Shown: positions 9,245 to 18,962, counted from the stretch's first letter. The stretch: 64,000 nucleotides of DNA from Nocardia vinacea NBRC 16497 (GCF_000308835.1 NZ_BAGN01000428.1:28196-92195), one strand, 5' to 3'. Notes: generated by a model from the sequence alone, not told the origin. A program made the numbers and translations.

Positions 9245-10116
9245 CCTACCAATTCCGCGGCAAAGTGATCTTGGTGACCGGCGGCGCCGGTGGTATAGGC
9301 AGCGCCCTATGTCACCGATTCGCCACCCAGGGGGCGGTGTGCCTCGTTGTCGACATCGACCAGGCCCGCGCCGAGCGGATCGCGAACGGACTACCGGGCG
9401 GCGGGCACAGCGGGATCGGCTGTGACCTTCTGGACCAGACGGCGGTGGAGCGGCTGTTCGACGAGGTATCGGACGCCCACGGCAGACTGGACGTACTCGT
9501 CAATAACGTGGGCATGACCAGTGCCGAACGGTTCGACGTGCGAAGTGTCGCGAGTATCCGGCAGGAGATCGAGCTGAACCTGCTCTCCCCGCTGATCACA
9601 ACGAGGATCGCGATTCCGCTGCTGCGCGCCGCACCCGACCCCCGCGTGGTGACTACCGTCTCGCTGGCCGGCATCTTCCCGCAAGGGGAAACTCCTATTT
9701 ACAGCGCCTCCAAATTCGGCTTGCGCGGTGCAATGCTCTCGATCGCTCTCGACCTGCGGGACAAAGGGATCACAGCCGGATCGGTACTGCCGTCTGCGAC
9801 CGACACTCGCATGTTGCGCGAAGAAGCCGTCGACGGCGGCAACGTCCTGCAGTTCCAGGACCCGCCCCAGCAACCCTCCGACGTCGTGGCGGCAGTGCAG
9901 CGGCTGCTGGACCGCCCCGTGCTCGAGGTCTACCCCAAGTCGAGCGAGTCCTACCTGGTGCGCCTGGCCATGCTCGAACCAAACCTGCTACCACGGCTCA
10001 TCCCACTGTTTCGCAAGAAAGGCGCGCGCGGAATGGCCCGCTACCTGGACGAACTGCGCCGCCGCGGGCTGGCCCGCCAGACCGACGGACGCTGGGAACT
10101 CGTGGAGGAAGCATGA
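9241..10116 (+). CDS. SDR-family oxidoreductase
   Basis: This 291-residue protein is a classical short-chain dehydrogenase/reductase. It has the cofactor-binding TGGAGGIGSALC near residue 13, an Asp (VVDIDQARAE) at the end of strand 2 that favours NAD(H), NNVGMT in place of the usual NNAG, and the catalytic YSASKFG. The C-terminus is about 40 residues longer than the 250-residue family norm. The start overlaps the monooxygenase stop (ATGA) and its own stop overlaps the next start, showing tight translational coupling. It probably oxidises a secondary alcohol in the same pathway as its operon partners; this is inference. Confidence 0.88.
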   Translation: MTYQFRGKVILVTGGAGGIGSALCHRFATQGAVCLVVDIDQARAERIANGLPGGGHSGIGCDLLDQTAVERLFDEVSDAHGRLDVLVNNVGMTSAERFDVRSVASIRQEIELNLLSPLITTRIAIPLLRAAPDPRVVTTVSLAGIFPQGETPIYSASKFGLRGAMLSIALDLRDKGITAGSVLPSATDTRMLREEAVDGGNVLQFQDPPQQPSDVVAAVQRLLDRPVLEVYPKSSESYLVRLAMLEPNLLPRLIPLFRKKGARGMARYLDELRRRGLARQTDGRWELVEEA

Positions 10117-11540
10117 CCCCGGCACAAACAGCCGATCCCACCGGGATGCATGTTGTCAACCCGGCCACCGGGCAAGTCATGGCCACCGTTCCCATATTCG
10201 ACGCCGTACAGGTCGCTGCGGCAACCACGCATGCCCGAGACGTATTCGACTCGGGGGTCTGGTCCTGGCGTCCGCCAAGGGAAAGAGCCGCGGTCCTGCT
10301 GCGACTGGCGGAACTCATGGAACGCGATGCCGAGTTGTTGGCACGGCTGGACAGCGAGGACGCCGGCAAGCCGATCACCGAGTGCCTCGTGGGCGATGTC
10401 CCCGGCGCGATCGAGTCGACCCGGTTCTTCGCCGAAGCAACCGATAAGCTGTTCGGCCGCATCGCTCCAACAGGACCGGAGCATCTCGGACTGGTCACCC
10501 GGGAGCCGATGGGCGTAGTCGCGGCAATCCTGCCGTGGAACTATCCGCTGGCCATGGCGGCCTGGAAGATCGGACCGGCCCTGGCCGCGGGTAACAGCCT
10601 GCTGCTCAAGCCCGCCGAAGCAACCCCCCGCTCCGCGCTCCACCTGGCCCGGCTGGCGACCGAAGCCGGAATCCCCGACGGAGTGCTCACCGTTCTCACT
10701 GGCCCCGGGCCGGTCACCGGTACCGCCCTGGCCCGAGACCCCCTGGTCGGCGCGCTCTCGTTCACCGGCTCCACCGCGACGGGACGGCGCATCCTCACCG
10801 AAGCCGCCGACACCAACTTCAAGCGGGTATCCCTGGAGATGGGTGGCAAGAGTCCCCAGGTGCTGATGGCCGATGCGCTCGACTTCGGTGACGAACTCAT
10901 CGAGAACATGATCGAGGCGGCCTTCCTGACGATGGGCCAGAACTGCACCGCTGGCTCGCGGATCCTGGTCCACCGGGACATCGCCGAGGAGGTGCTGGCA
11001 CGGTTCGTCACAGCGGCCGGGGAACTCACGATCGGCGATCCCGCGGACCCCACGACCCGCATCGGACCGCTTATCAACCGAGCCGCCCGCGACCGGGTCG
11101 CGGCAGCGGTGGACGCAGCTCGATCCGCCGGAGCCGACGTCCACGCACAAGAGCTGCCCGACGGTCTGCACCCACACGGCGCCTACTACCCACCGACTGT
11201 CCTGACCCAGGTTCCGGACGGCAGCGCGGTTCTCACCGACGAATTATTCGGACCAGTGGTCACCCTGCAGACCTTCAACTCCGAAGCCCAAGCGATCCAC
11301 TTGGCCAACTCCACCGCGTACGGCTTGGCGGCCTCTGTCTGGACTCGTGACCTCGACATCGCTTTGCGCCTGGCGCGGAGCATCGAAGCTGGCATGGTTT
11401 CCGTCAATGCCTACAGCGAGGGCGACATCACGGCGCCCTTCGGTGGCTGGAAGCAATCCGGATTCGGGGGCGTGGAGAAGTCCACGACGGCTTTCGATCA
11501 ATGGACCAGGGAAAAGACGGTCTGGATCCGCACTCGCTGA
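10113..11540 (+). CDS. NAD(P)-dependent aldehyde dehydrogenase
   Basis: This is a 475-residue protein of usual length for the aldehyde dehydrogenase superfamily. Visible motifs are PWNYPLAMAAWKIGPALAAG, FTGSTATGRRI for cofactor binding, LEMGGKSPQV with the general-base Glu, the catalytic Cys in GQNCTAGSRI, and EELFGPV-like DELFGPVVTL. The C-terminus FGGWKQSGFGG is typical of betaine/aminobutyraldehyde-type members. It is the third gene of the operon, coupled by ATGA to the SDR. It should oxidise the aldehyde formed upstream to an acid. The precise substrate cannot be read from sequence. Confidence 0.9.
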   Translation: MTPAQTADPTGMHVVNPATGQVMATVPIFDAVQVAAATTHARDVFDSGVWSWRPPRERAAVLLRLAELMERDAELLARLDSEDAGKPITECLVGDVPGAIESTRFFAEATDKLFGRIAPTGPEHLGLVTREPMGVVAAILPWNYPLAMAAWKIGPALAAGNSLLLKPAEATPRSALHLARLATEAGIPDGVLTVLTGPGPVTGTALARDPLVGALSFTGSTATGRRILTEAADTNFKRVSLEMGGKSPQVLMADALDFGDELIENMIEAAFLTMGQNCTAGSRILVHRDIAEEVLARFVTAAGELTIGDPADPTTRIGPLINRAARDRVAAAVDAARSAGADVHAQELPDGLHPHGAYYPPTVLTQVPDGSAVLTDELFGPVVTLQTFNSEAQAIHLANSTAYGLAASVWTRDLDIALRLARSIEAGMVSVNAYSEGDITAPFGGWKQSGFGGVEKSTTAFDQWTREKTVWIRTR

Positions 11541-11572
11541 ATCACGCACCGCGGCTTGGCTTTTCGGTCCGA

Positions 11573-12625
11573 TTATTGGATCTGCCTGCGCAATTCCAAG
11601 GGTGCCATGCCGTACCACCGCCGCACCGCCCGCCGTAGCGCCCGCTCGTCGGAGAACCCAGCCTGGTGGGCGATTTCGCGCAGCGTGCGCTCCGGTCGGC
11701 GCAGCAGCAACTCCACCCGTTCCCGCCGGACCCCGTCCACCAACTGTTCGTAGGTCGTACCACACTCGGCCAGCCGCCGGCGCAACGTGCGCTCGCTGGC
11801 AGAGTTACGGCGAGCCTGCTCGGCGAACGAGGGGACAGTCGGCAAGGACTGGGCGATCGATACCTCCAGCAGCTCCAGCAATTCCTGGCGGTCGCGGCGG
11901 GCAGCCATTTCAGCGTCCAAAAGCTCTAGCGTCGATGCAAAGGTGACCGGGTCATGGCCCGGCAGGACCATGCGAGCCCAAGCCCGACCGAACACGAAGC
12001 GGTTGTGTGCCGCTCCGAACTCCACCGGACAGCCGAACAACCGGCTGAATGGCTCTGTCTCGCGCGGGGTCGGGAAGGTGAAGCCAACGCGCCGCGGACT
12101 GAACTGTGGGCCCACCGTTAGTCGCGCGAGAGCGACAGCGCTGGCGAATGCCTCCTCGATCAGGAAGACCGCCACAGCGGGGTACAGGGCCGGATCGGGC
12201 AATTCCACGCGCACCACGAACCCATCGGACTCCCAGGACGCCGACCACATAAGCATCGCACCCGACAGATTCTGATACTTCACGCCGACCGAGATTGCGT
12301 GCTCCAACGTATCGCAGGCCATCATGGCGAAGCCGAGCAATCCCCATGAAGTCGGACCCTGCACCGAACCCACCCGCAGACCCAGATGTTCATCCCCAGT
12401 CAGCGCCAAGGCCCGCTGAATCACCGCCGCGCCCTGCCGGTAGGAGACCCGCCAGGCGGGCGAGCGCAGCACGGATTCGTCCAGGCCCACGTTCGCGAAC
12501 AGCGGGCGCAGATCGACCCCGTCCTCAATGGCGGTAACGGCGAGGTATCGCAGGATGGTCGGCGGCACCGTGGCCGAGGTGCTGCGGTTGGTACCCGAGA
12601 ATTCCGGTGCCGGGATATCGGACAT
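11573..12625 (-). CDS. AraC-family transcriptional regulator
   Basis: This is a 350-residue regulator with ATG at 12623-12625 and GGAGG eight bases upstream. Its N-terminal domain resembles the arabinose-binding-like domain of OruR-type regulators (TSWGLLGFAMMACDTLEHAI). The C-terminal HTH pair is seen in SERTLRRRLAECGTTYEQLV and IAHQAGFSDERALRRAVRRW. It converges on the monooxygenase-SDR-aldehyde dehydrogenase operon, with only 32 bases between the stops. It is related in build to the AraC protein at 5953-7128 but clearly divergent in sequence. One or both probably sense the operon's substrate. Confidence 0.88.
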   Translation of the reverse strand: MSDIPAPEFSGTNRSTSATVPPTILRYLAVTAIEDGVDLRPLFANVGLDESVLRSPAWRVSYRQGAAVIQRALALTGDEHLGLRVGSVQGPTSWGLLGFAMMACDTLEHAISVGVKYQNLSGAMLMWSASWESDGFVVRVELPDPALYPAVAVFLIEEAFASAVALARLTVGPQFSPRRVGFTFPTPRETEPFSRLFGCPVEFGAAHNRFVFGRAWARMVLPGHDPVTFASTLELLDAEMAARRDRQELLELLEVSIAQSLPTVPSFAEQARRNSASERTLRRRLAECGTTYEQLVDGVRRERVELLLRRPERTLREIAHQAGFSDERALRRAVRRWYGMAPLELRRQIQ

Positions 12626-13295
12626 CGCATCGCCTCCACACTGTCATATGCGATTCAGGAACCCGGAAAGGAACCGATCTCCTGTTCGCCTGTACTGCTC
12701 GTTGAACCCCATCGAACCTCAAATGCTTCGCATTCTCCGGCGACGGTACACCGACCTGCAGGGCCTTCCACGTGATACTTAACAGCATTGGCGGCCGACG
12801 AGCCCTTGAAATAATTCTTTGACGAAAGGGGCGGGCGACCCGTAGGCAACCGAGTGATCGTTTCAGGGATCTAAATGCTGGGACGACCACACCCACGCGT
12901 ATTCAGGTAACAGTGAGGCGGCACCGCCGCCACTCCAGCTTCGACTGGCTCACGCTGGCATCGGTTTCCTTACATCTCGCAACCGAGCGAATACCAAGCG
13001 GGGGCAGCCCACTCGTAAAGCGGCGAGCCGAGCTCGAATCGGCAGCCGCGCCGGATTCCATATCTTCGGGTGGCCACGACTTCTGATCCGCCGCAGGGGC
13101 AAAGGAGACACAGAGAGGGGCAGTTCCGCCAACATGGCGTCCTCGGTGCACCCGCCGGTGTTCCGCGTCACTAGCGTCGTGGGCGGTCCGATGGCGCCCG
13201 ATGACGAAAATCGCCAACAGTCGGCTGATCATCATTCTGCTGGGCCGGGGCACCGCGGATAACCCACATGTTTTTTGGGCGCAGAAAGGACCGTC
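12626..13295. other. Intergenic region without recognised gene
   Basis: About 670 bases between the AraC start (minus) and the YhgE-like start (plus). Open frames here are short, have no ribosome sites and show no family similarity that I can see. It should contain two divergent promoters. Confidence 0.4.
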
Positions 13296-15269
13296 ATGGC
13301 GCGCAATTCACTCGCAACTCGAGTCGGAAGTTGGCTCAAAGCATTCCCCAAATCCGGCCCCGCCCGCGTGCTGTTAATTCTGGGGCTCGTATTGCCGACG
13401 CTGATTTCCGCCATTTACATGTGGGTGATGTGGGATCCAGAGGTATACCTGCGACAGGTTCCCGTCGCGGTCGCAAGCGACGATCTCGGTGCCGTAGTCG
13501 ACGGTAAACCTGAGAACATCGGCGCGGGGATCCTGGACAGTCTCGTATCGGGCAACGATCTGCAGTTCCACCGCGTCAGCAGCGCCGAGGCACTGGACGG
13601 ACTGCGCGAATCCCGGTACGCGTTTTCCGTCATCATTCCCAGCGACTTCACACGCGACATCTCGACCATTACAGACCCCGAGCCGGTCCACGCGCGAATC
13701 ATGGTGTGGTACAACGACTTCAACGGAACGCTGGGGCCCTCGGTTGCCAACGGTGTGGTAGCGGACGCCGAACGGCAGATCACCGCGTCGATCGGACGTG
13801 AATATGCCGGACAACTTCTCGTCGGTATCAACCGCCTTGGGGCGGGGCTCAGTGACGCGTCGCAGGGAGTATCCCAAGCAGCATCTGGCAGCAATCAGCT
13901 CGCCGACGGCTCCGCTCAGCTGGCGACCGGACTGGACCAGGCTTTCGTCGGCGCGACAACTCTGGTCGATGGCACAGGCCAGCTCAGAGCCGGAACTGCG
14001 CAGCTGGCGACCGGGGCGACTCAGCTGGTCGGTGGCACAGACCAACTGGGCTCCGGCGCCGTCCAGATACAGGACGGGGTGGACCAGATCGTCACGCCGG
14101 TACTCGCCGTCCTCGATCCCCTGGATCAGCTCACGACAGAATTGGCGCCGGTACTCGATCAGCTGGCGAACAGCTCCGATCCGTCGCTGACCGCCGCTGC
14201 TACCCAGCTTCGGGCACTCATCAACCAGGTCCGCCGAGCTGACCCCAGCAGCATCACCGCCCAGCTTGCCCAGTTGCACAACGGAACACGCGAACTCGCA
14301 CGACAACTGACCGATCCCCACGCCGACTACCGCGCAGGAGTCCTCGCACTGGCCAACGGAGCGACTCAACTACGCGACGGGTCGACCGCGATCGACCACG
14401 GCATGAATGAACTCGCCACCGGGATCCGGCAGCTTTCCGTCGGCGGGCACCAACTGCAAAGCGGGGCTGCACAACTGAACGACGGCATGCGACAACTGGA
14501 CGTCGGGTTGCGGGATGGGTCGGCCGCCGCGCCACACGTCGTAGATAGGAATGCCTCCGCCATGATGTTCAGCGAGCCATTCACGATCGACGTTCGGAAT
14601 CAGGAGCCCAGTGAACTGGTTGTCGGTGGCGACCGCAGCCGCAAGATCATCGCCGGCGGCGCGGGTCCGGTGATCGTGATCCTCGCAACGTTTCTCGCTG
14701 CGATCGTCGTGTGGATGTTGCTGAAACCGCTGCGCAGCAGCACGATCGGTGGCTCGATCCGGCATCGCGCGTTGCACACAGTACGCGGCAGGACACTTCA
14801 AGGAGTTGTCGCCGGGATCGTTACCGCCGCTGCTGCGGCAGGTTATGGAAAATCGGTCGGCTGGGAGCCACAGAATTGGCCTTCGATGATCGCCGTCGTG
14901 ATTCTGGTCGGCATCACAGCCGCTGTCACTACTCATATGTTCGTGGTGTTGCTGGGGCGCCTCGCAGGGAGCATCACTGCCTTCGGCTTCTATATGTTCC
15001 AGATCTTCGCCTTCGGTGGCGTTTTCCCGCCGGGGACGACGCCATCGGCATTCGAACCTTTCGAGAACATCAGCCCGATGACCTTTGCCCGGCGAGCAAT
15101 CATTCGCTGCGACATCGCTCTCTACGACCGGATGTTCTGGGTCTCGATCGGCATGCTGATCGCCATGATCGTCTTCGCCGCTGTCGTGACGGTTTCGGCG
15201 CAGTACTTGCGCCTGCGTGCGCAAGCCGAGGAGCAGCCCGATCATGCGGGAGATCTTGCGCATGTCTGA
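13296..15269 (+). CDS. YhgE/Pip-like membrane protein with heptad repeats
   Basis: This is a 657-residue membrane protein. ATG 13296 is chosen, with AAAGGA six bases upstream, over an in-frame TTG at 13275. One transmembrane helix lies at about residues 24-46, then an extracytoplasmic domain of about 400 residues. From about 185 to 410 this domain contains repeated xxLxxG units such as SAQLATGLDQ, TAQLATGATQ and AAQLNDGMRQ, as in YhgE/Pip phage-infection-type and some MmpL/ESX-associated proteins. The C-terminal 200 residues hold about five further helices, as in ABC-2-type permeases. Related proteins act in export or envelope functions, and no exact role can be given. A TetR gene follows at once and is probably its local repressor. 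Confidence 0.8.
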   Translation: MARNSLATRVGSWLKAFPKSGPARVLLILGLVLPTLISAIYMWVMWDPEVYLRQVPVAVASDDLGAVVDGKPENIGAGILDSLVSGNDLQFHRVSSAEALDGLRESRYAFSVIIPSDFTRDISTITDPEPVHARIMVWYNDFNGTLGPSVANGVVADAERQITASIGREYAGQLLVGINRLGAGLSDASQGVSQAASGSNQLADGSAQLATGLDQAFVGATTLVDGTGQLRAGTAQLATGATQLVGGTDQLGSGAVQIQDGVDQIVTPVLAVLDPLDQLTTELAPVLDQLANSSDPSLTAAATQLRALINQVRRADPSSITAQLAQLHNGTRELARQLTDPHADYRAGVLALANGATQLRDGSTAIDHGMNELATGIRQLSVGGHQLQSGAAQLNDGMRQLDVGLRDGSAAAPHVVDRNASAMMFSEPFTIDVRNQEPSELVVGGDRSRKIIAGGAGPVIVILATFLAAIVVWMLLKPLRSSTIGGSIRHRALHTVRGRTLQGVVAGIVTAAAAAGYGKSVGWEPQNWPSMIAVVILVGITAAVTTHMFVVLLGRLAGSITAFGFYMFQIFAFGGVFPPGTTPSAFEPFENISPMTFARRAIIRCDIALYDRMFWVSIGMLIAMIVFAAVVTVSAQYLRLRAQAEEQPDHAGDLAHV

Positions 15270-15286
15270 ATCTGCGAGCCAGCTCG

Positions 15287-15835
15287 GTGCCGTCGTTGCG
15301 TAGCGGCCTCACCGTTCGACAGAACGATCGACGATCGGCGATGGTCGCGGCCGGAATCGAAATAGTCGCGGCGCGAGGTCCTGCGGCTTCGGTGCGCGAT
15401 ATCGCGAAAGCGGTCGGCGTACCGACATCCCTGGTCCACTATTACTTCGATTCGAAGGAGAATCTGCTGCGAGAAATATATGGCTCGGCTGCGAAAATTC
15501 TCTCGCAGGTTGATCTCGAGGTAAGCCCGGGTGCCGCGATCCATACCGCCTCATCGGCGTTGGCGGACCAGCTGGTTGAGCATCATGGCCGTCACCTCAG
15601 TCCATGGCGGACATACATAGGCCTCACGCTGTGGGCAATTCGAAGTGAGGTAGACCTCGGACAACGGGAGGCGATCCTTGAACGTCACGAGCCGGTGACG
15701 AGGGCAATGGAGGCAGTCGTACTACGCGCGGCGGAGGGGGAACTGACCGACATGATGGCTCGCGTGATCCTTGCACACGCGGACGGTCGGTCGCTTCGAC
15801 AAGATGTCTTCGACAGGTGGGATACGCCTCGTTGA
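15287..15835 (+). CDS. TetR-family transcriptional regulator
   Basis: This is a protein of about 182 residues if GTG 15287 is the start; the frame has no better start, and ATG 15341 would cut into the first helix. The N-terminal HTH is clear: AMVAAGIEIVAARGPAASV, then RDIAKAVGVPTSLVHYYFDS, and KENLLREIY. The rest is a short ligand-binding domain without further recognised features, and the total length is slightly below the 190-220 residues usual for the family. It begins 17 bases after the YhgE-like stop on the same strand, so it is probably co-transcribed and may control that gene. The start codon is uncertain. Confidence 0.75.
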   Translation: MPSLRSGLTVRQNDRRSAMVAAGIEIVAARGPAASVRDIAKAVGVPTSLVHYYFDSKENLLREIYGSAAKILSQVDLEVSPGAAIHTASSALADQLVEHHGRHLSPWRTYIGLTLWAIRSEVDLGQREAILERHEPVTRAMEAVVLRAAEGELTDMMARVILAHADGRSLRQDVFDRWDTPR

Positions 15836-16248
15836 TCGGGAAGGCAGCACCGGAAACGCACGCCCTGACCCGCCGCCACTGATGACTTCCATGACTCGGA
15901 TCGAGCACCACTCCCGTCCATCCGGTCAGCGCGGTCGAAGCGACCCTCGCAGGTATCCGCGACGTCACCGGCAACCTGTTCGGCCGTGCCCCGCACATGA
16001 TCAGATGGGTCGCCGATGCGCGAGAATGCCTCGGCGGCGGCCTGGTCGTTTTGCACGTCCATAACATCGGACCCGAATTCGCCACACAATAACGGAAACC
16101 TCGAGGCACGATACATAGTCCGCGACGTCCGCGCAGAAGTAGAGTCAAATCGCAATGCTACCAACCAATTACATGAAGTGAGCCAGACAGGGAGAGATAT
16201 TTGACCTCGGTTTGCTCCTGCCCTATCGTGATCAGGGTCAATTGTCGA

Positions 16249-16271
16249 CGCTCTTCGAATTCCGAAGAGCG
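16249..16271. repeat. 9-bp inverted repeat with 5-base loop
   Basis: CGCTCTTCG (16249-16257) and CGAAGAGCG (16263-16271) are exact reverse complements around AATTC. It may be an operator or terminator-like hairpin. It directly overlaps an ATTGTCGAC sequence at 16241-16249. Confidence 0.6.
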
Positions 16272-16352
16272 CTGACAGTCAATAATTCTCAAACACGCCG
16301 ATGTGTCATGTGCGAACCGAAGTGCGTTTATAAGTCCCCTCTCGCGCATTAC

Positions 16353-16396
16353 TCGAGCACGTATTTGCATCAAATTTGATGCAAATACGTGCTCGA
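16353..16396. repeat. Perfect 44-bp palindrome
   Basis: Every base from 16353 to 16374 pairs with 16375 to 16396. The left arm begins TCGAGCACGTATTTGCAT and the centre is CAAATTTG. There is no loop, so it can extrude as a cruciform or form a 22-bp RNA hairpin. It lies in a region without genes, about 230 bases before a serine-recombinase relic. It could be a recombination site, the end of a lost mobile element or a terminator; the sequence alone does not decide. Confidence 0.9.
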
Positions 16397-16627
16397 TCAC
16401 CTCCTCGCGCACGTTCGCCCTCGCTCAGGCAGTCATACCTGGCCGAGATCAGACAGCAAAGCCGCTCGCAGCACACAGTTCCGTCACCGTCGACACCTCT
16501 GCGTGCGCGAGCGGGAGTCCGCTCGCCCCCTCTCTAACGTGGGGCAGCAGCACGACTGAGACGGACGCATGCACGAGCAATTCCGCGCGCACGTCGTCGG
16601 GAACTGCACACAGGCGAGCCACACGAA

Positions 16628-16750
16628 ATGGCATTGGTGGGGCTCGTTTGCGTCAGCACGAGCAAGCAGGAGACAAGGCGCCAGCACGCCGACCTCTATC
16701 CGAGGATGCCGCTGGTGTCGAGCGGGGCGGCCATGGATCCTGTCTCGTGA
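16628..16750 (+). pseudogene. Serine recombinase (resolvase) N-terminal stub
   Basis: The frame from ATG 16628 reads MALVGLVCVSTSKQETRRQH, matching the start of serine resolvases/invertases (LVGYxRVSTxxQxxxRQ). The Ser in VSTSKQ would be the nucleophile, and the normally conserved Arg just before it (RVST) is Cys here. The match fades after about 26 residues and a TGA ends the frame at codon 41. Only the first part of the catalytic domain remains, so it is dead. It suggests a lost Tn3-like or related element. Confidence 0.65.
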
Positions 16751-16908
16751 CGGTGTGGTTGCGGCATTCGCAATACGTTGATGAGGCGACTTTCACTCCG
16801 AGCTCGGTGAGCCCGGCGCAGAGAGACTCGACGCCCCGCCGCAGGCCGCCGCTCTCGCGGCGGCCCTGGTGTTCGGTGATGAACCCGATTATCAGCGCTG
16901 TCGCCGGT

Positions 16909-18001
16909 CTATCTCGACGATGCTCCTATGTCAAGCCGCCTGCAACACAACCGGTTTCGTGAGCTCGATGGCGACTGAGCGGCGGCTCGCTCGTCGGTGA
17001 TCAAAGCGCGGTAGACGACATCGGACAGCCGCTGGCACAGCAGGCGCATAGCCTCGACGCGGTCTTGCCGCGAGCGGTGAGCTTGTCGACGTAGTCATTG
17101 CCGGGGCCGAGGCCACGGGCTTGGGTAAGCGCGATCATGTGCAGGGCACAGTTGATCCAGCGGTTCCCGCCGCGGTTGAGCCGGACCTTGCCCGGCGTGC
17201 TGCCCGACCAAACCGGGATCGGCGCGGTCCCTGTAAATCGCGCATAGGCGTCTTTATTCCGGAACCGTTGTGCCCCAGCGGTTTCGCCGATGATCACTGC
17301 CGCCGAAAGCACCCCGCATCCGGGACGGCGAGCAGGCCTGGTGCCAGCAGCCGGACCCGGTCACGCAGCTGCCGTTCCAGATCGTTGATCTGACGGGTCA
17401 GCTCGCGGCAGCGGCCAGTCATCTCTCGCGTGAGCTGGGCGACCAACCCGTTGAAGCTGGTGAGGCGTTCGGCGAGGTCGTCAATGACGCAGTAGCGGCG
17501 CAGCCCACGAGCCGGAATCTCGAGACCGGGGTCGAGTTCGTGAAGGTGCCAGCGCAGCCGGTTGATCAGCTCCGTCCGCTCGGTGACCAGGACATGCCGG
17601 TAGTCCGACAGCAGTTTCACCTCCCGTGCTGAACCGTCCAGGCGGGCGATCGGGAGGTCCGGCTCGCGCAGCGCCGCGTGCGCGACGGCGAGGGCGTCGA
17701 TCGGGTCGGACTTGCCCTGCTCCCGGCCACCACGACGAGCAGCGGCCATCAAGTGCGTCGGCACCCGAACAACTTCGAATCCTGCTGCGAGAAGGTCGCG
17801 TTCGAGCCTGCGTGTCACATGGCGGCAGTCCTCCAGGGCGAACTTCGCCTCCGGCCACTGCGCGGCCCACTCGACCGCCTTCAAATGGTCTTCGCTGGTC
17901 GTCCCGACCGTCTTCTCCGCGAGTCAGCGACCGACCGCGTCAGCGGCCACCAAAGTATGGCTCCGCTTATGGGCGTCCACACCAACAACGACCTGGCTCA
18001 A
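16909..18001 (-). pseudogene. IS110-family transposase, broken
   Basis: The minus strand encodes an IS110-type DEDD transposase in several frames. The N-terminus from TTG 18001 reads VVVGVDAHKRSHTLVAADAV, then an in-frame TGA at 17924-17926. The main frame 17294-17884 holds KFALEDCRHVTRRLERDLLA and DPIDALAVAHAAL. Near 17300 a frameshift interrupts the conserved VPxxGxLSAAVIIGE region, and the match goes on as AYARFTGTAPIPVWSGSTPG, which contains the C-terminal transposase_20 motif. A second frameshift near 17060 moves the tail (RLLCQRLSDVVYRAL) to a third frame. With one stop and two frameshifts it cannot make an active transposase. Confidence 0.85.
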
Positions 18002-18202
18002 AGGGTTTCATCCTCTCCACGAGCTCGGAATCTGGCGAGCCGAGTGAGGACGGGCACGCGTCAATCGGGCATCGAGCGCGCTCCTATCAGGCCACGAACC
18101 CCACCGGCCGGAACCCGGCGGGGCCGCACATCGTGACAAGCCACCAGCATCAAACAGCCGGGGCAGCGAAAAACGAGCGAACCCCGCCAGGCTTGATCAT
18201 CC

Positions 18203-18495
18203 TTACATTGACGCGAAGAAAGCCGCTTTCAGAATTGCGTTGGCGCGCTTGAGTTCTGCGTTCTCACGCCGCAGTCGCTTCAGTTCCTCGGACTCCTCGG
18301 TCGGGACACCCGGACGCGCACCGGTGTCGACCTCACTTTGGCGCACCCACATCCGCACCGTCTCCGGGTGGCCAATTCCCAACAACTCGGCTACTGTCCG
18401 CATCGCCGCCCACTCCGACCATGCTGATTACGGATCTCCACAAACATCCGCACGGCCCGCTCACGCAGTTCGGCCGGGTACTTCCTCCTCGACAC
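18203..18495 (-). pseudogene. IS3-family orfA relic
   Basis: From GTG 18495 the minus strand reads VSRRKYPAELRERAVRMFVE, the usual start of an IS3-family OrfA HTH protein. One base is missing near 18410, after which the protein continues in another frame as TVAELLGIGHPETVRMWVRQ and the coiled-coil part LKRLRRENAELKRANAILKA. It ends at 18203. No orfB follows; the sequence next to it belongs to the IS110 relic region, so the element was cut, probably by later rearrangement. Confidence 0.8.
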
Positions 18496-18723
18496 GACTC
18501 CATCCCTAAGTTCTGTAGCTGTCCGGGGTGAGTGCTCCGGATGCCCAGGGCGGTGGGGTGTGGCTGACGACTCCGCGCAGGTGTTGTGGCTCTGAAGGAA
18601 TGGCCGCCCCGCCGCACTGGACGCTCCGGCCACTCATTGAGATCCGATGCGAATCGTCGCTGTTTAGGGACCTGATGGCGGGGTTGTCCGTGGGCCTAGG
18701 GTTGCGACGACAGGAGTGTGGGA

Positions 18724-18962
18724 GTGGCACTGCGCCAACGGGTCTGGATCGGCATCGATGTCGGCAAGGCCAGCCATCATGTTTGCGTGGTCGACGACCG
18801 CGGCAAGCCATGCTGGGCGGGCAAGATCGGCAACGATCAGCGCTCTATCGAATCGGTGATCGACCGGGCCCGCGAGACGGCGATCGAACTGCGATGGGCG
18901 ATCGACCTCACCAGTCCTCTTGCTGCACTGCTGATCACGACACTGCTGGCCGCCAGTGAACA
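18724..18962 (+). pseudogene. IS110-family transposase N-terminal fragment
   Basis: From GTG 18724, with AGGAG upstream, the frame reads VWIGIDVGKASHHVCVVDD, the N-terminal DEDD domain of IS110 transposases with the first catalytic Asp in GIDVGK. It goes on to LLAASEQV and is then interrupted at about 18963 by the left end of the IS3 element. Directly after the IS3 right end (20229 on) the sequence can be read VPGLTG, as in the next conserved block of IS110 proteins, suggesting that the IS3 element inserted inside this gene. The rest of the IS110 gene is missing. Confidence 0.75.

Larger units (their letters stand above)
15836..16627. other. Gene-poor relic region with palindromes
   Basis: No intact gene is seen. 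The plus-strand frame 15895-16092 encodes about 65 residues containing GIRDVTGNLFGRAPHMI and LVVLHVHNIGPEFATQ, which read like the end of a real protein, but it has no start or ribosome site and I do not recognise the family. The region beyond 16200 is less GC-rich than the rest and holds two strong inverted repeats listed separately. It borders the recombinase and IS110 relics. Confidence 0.35.

Noticed and set aside
12903..13253. 116-codon minus-strand frame in the intergenic region before the YhgE-like gene
   Set aside because: There is no ribosome site, no recognisable motif and a biased composition, so it is probably not a gene.
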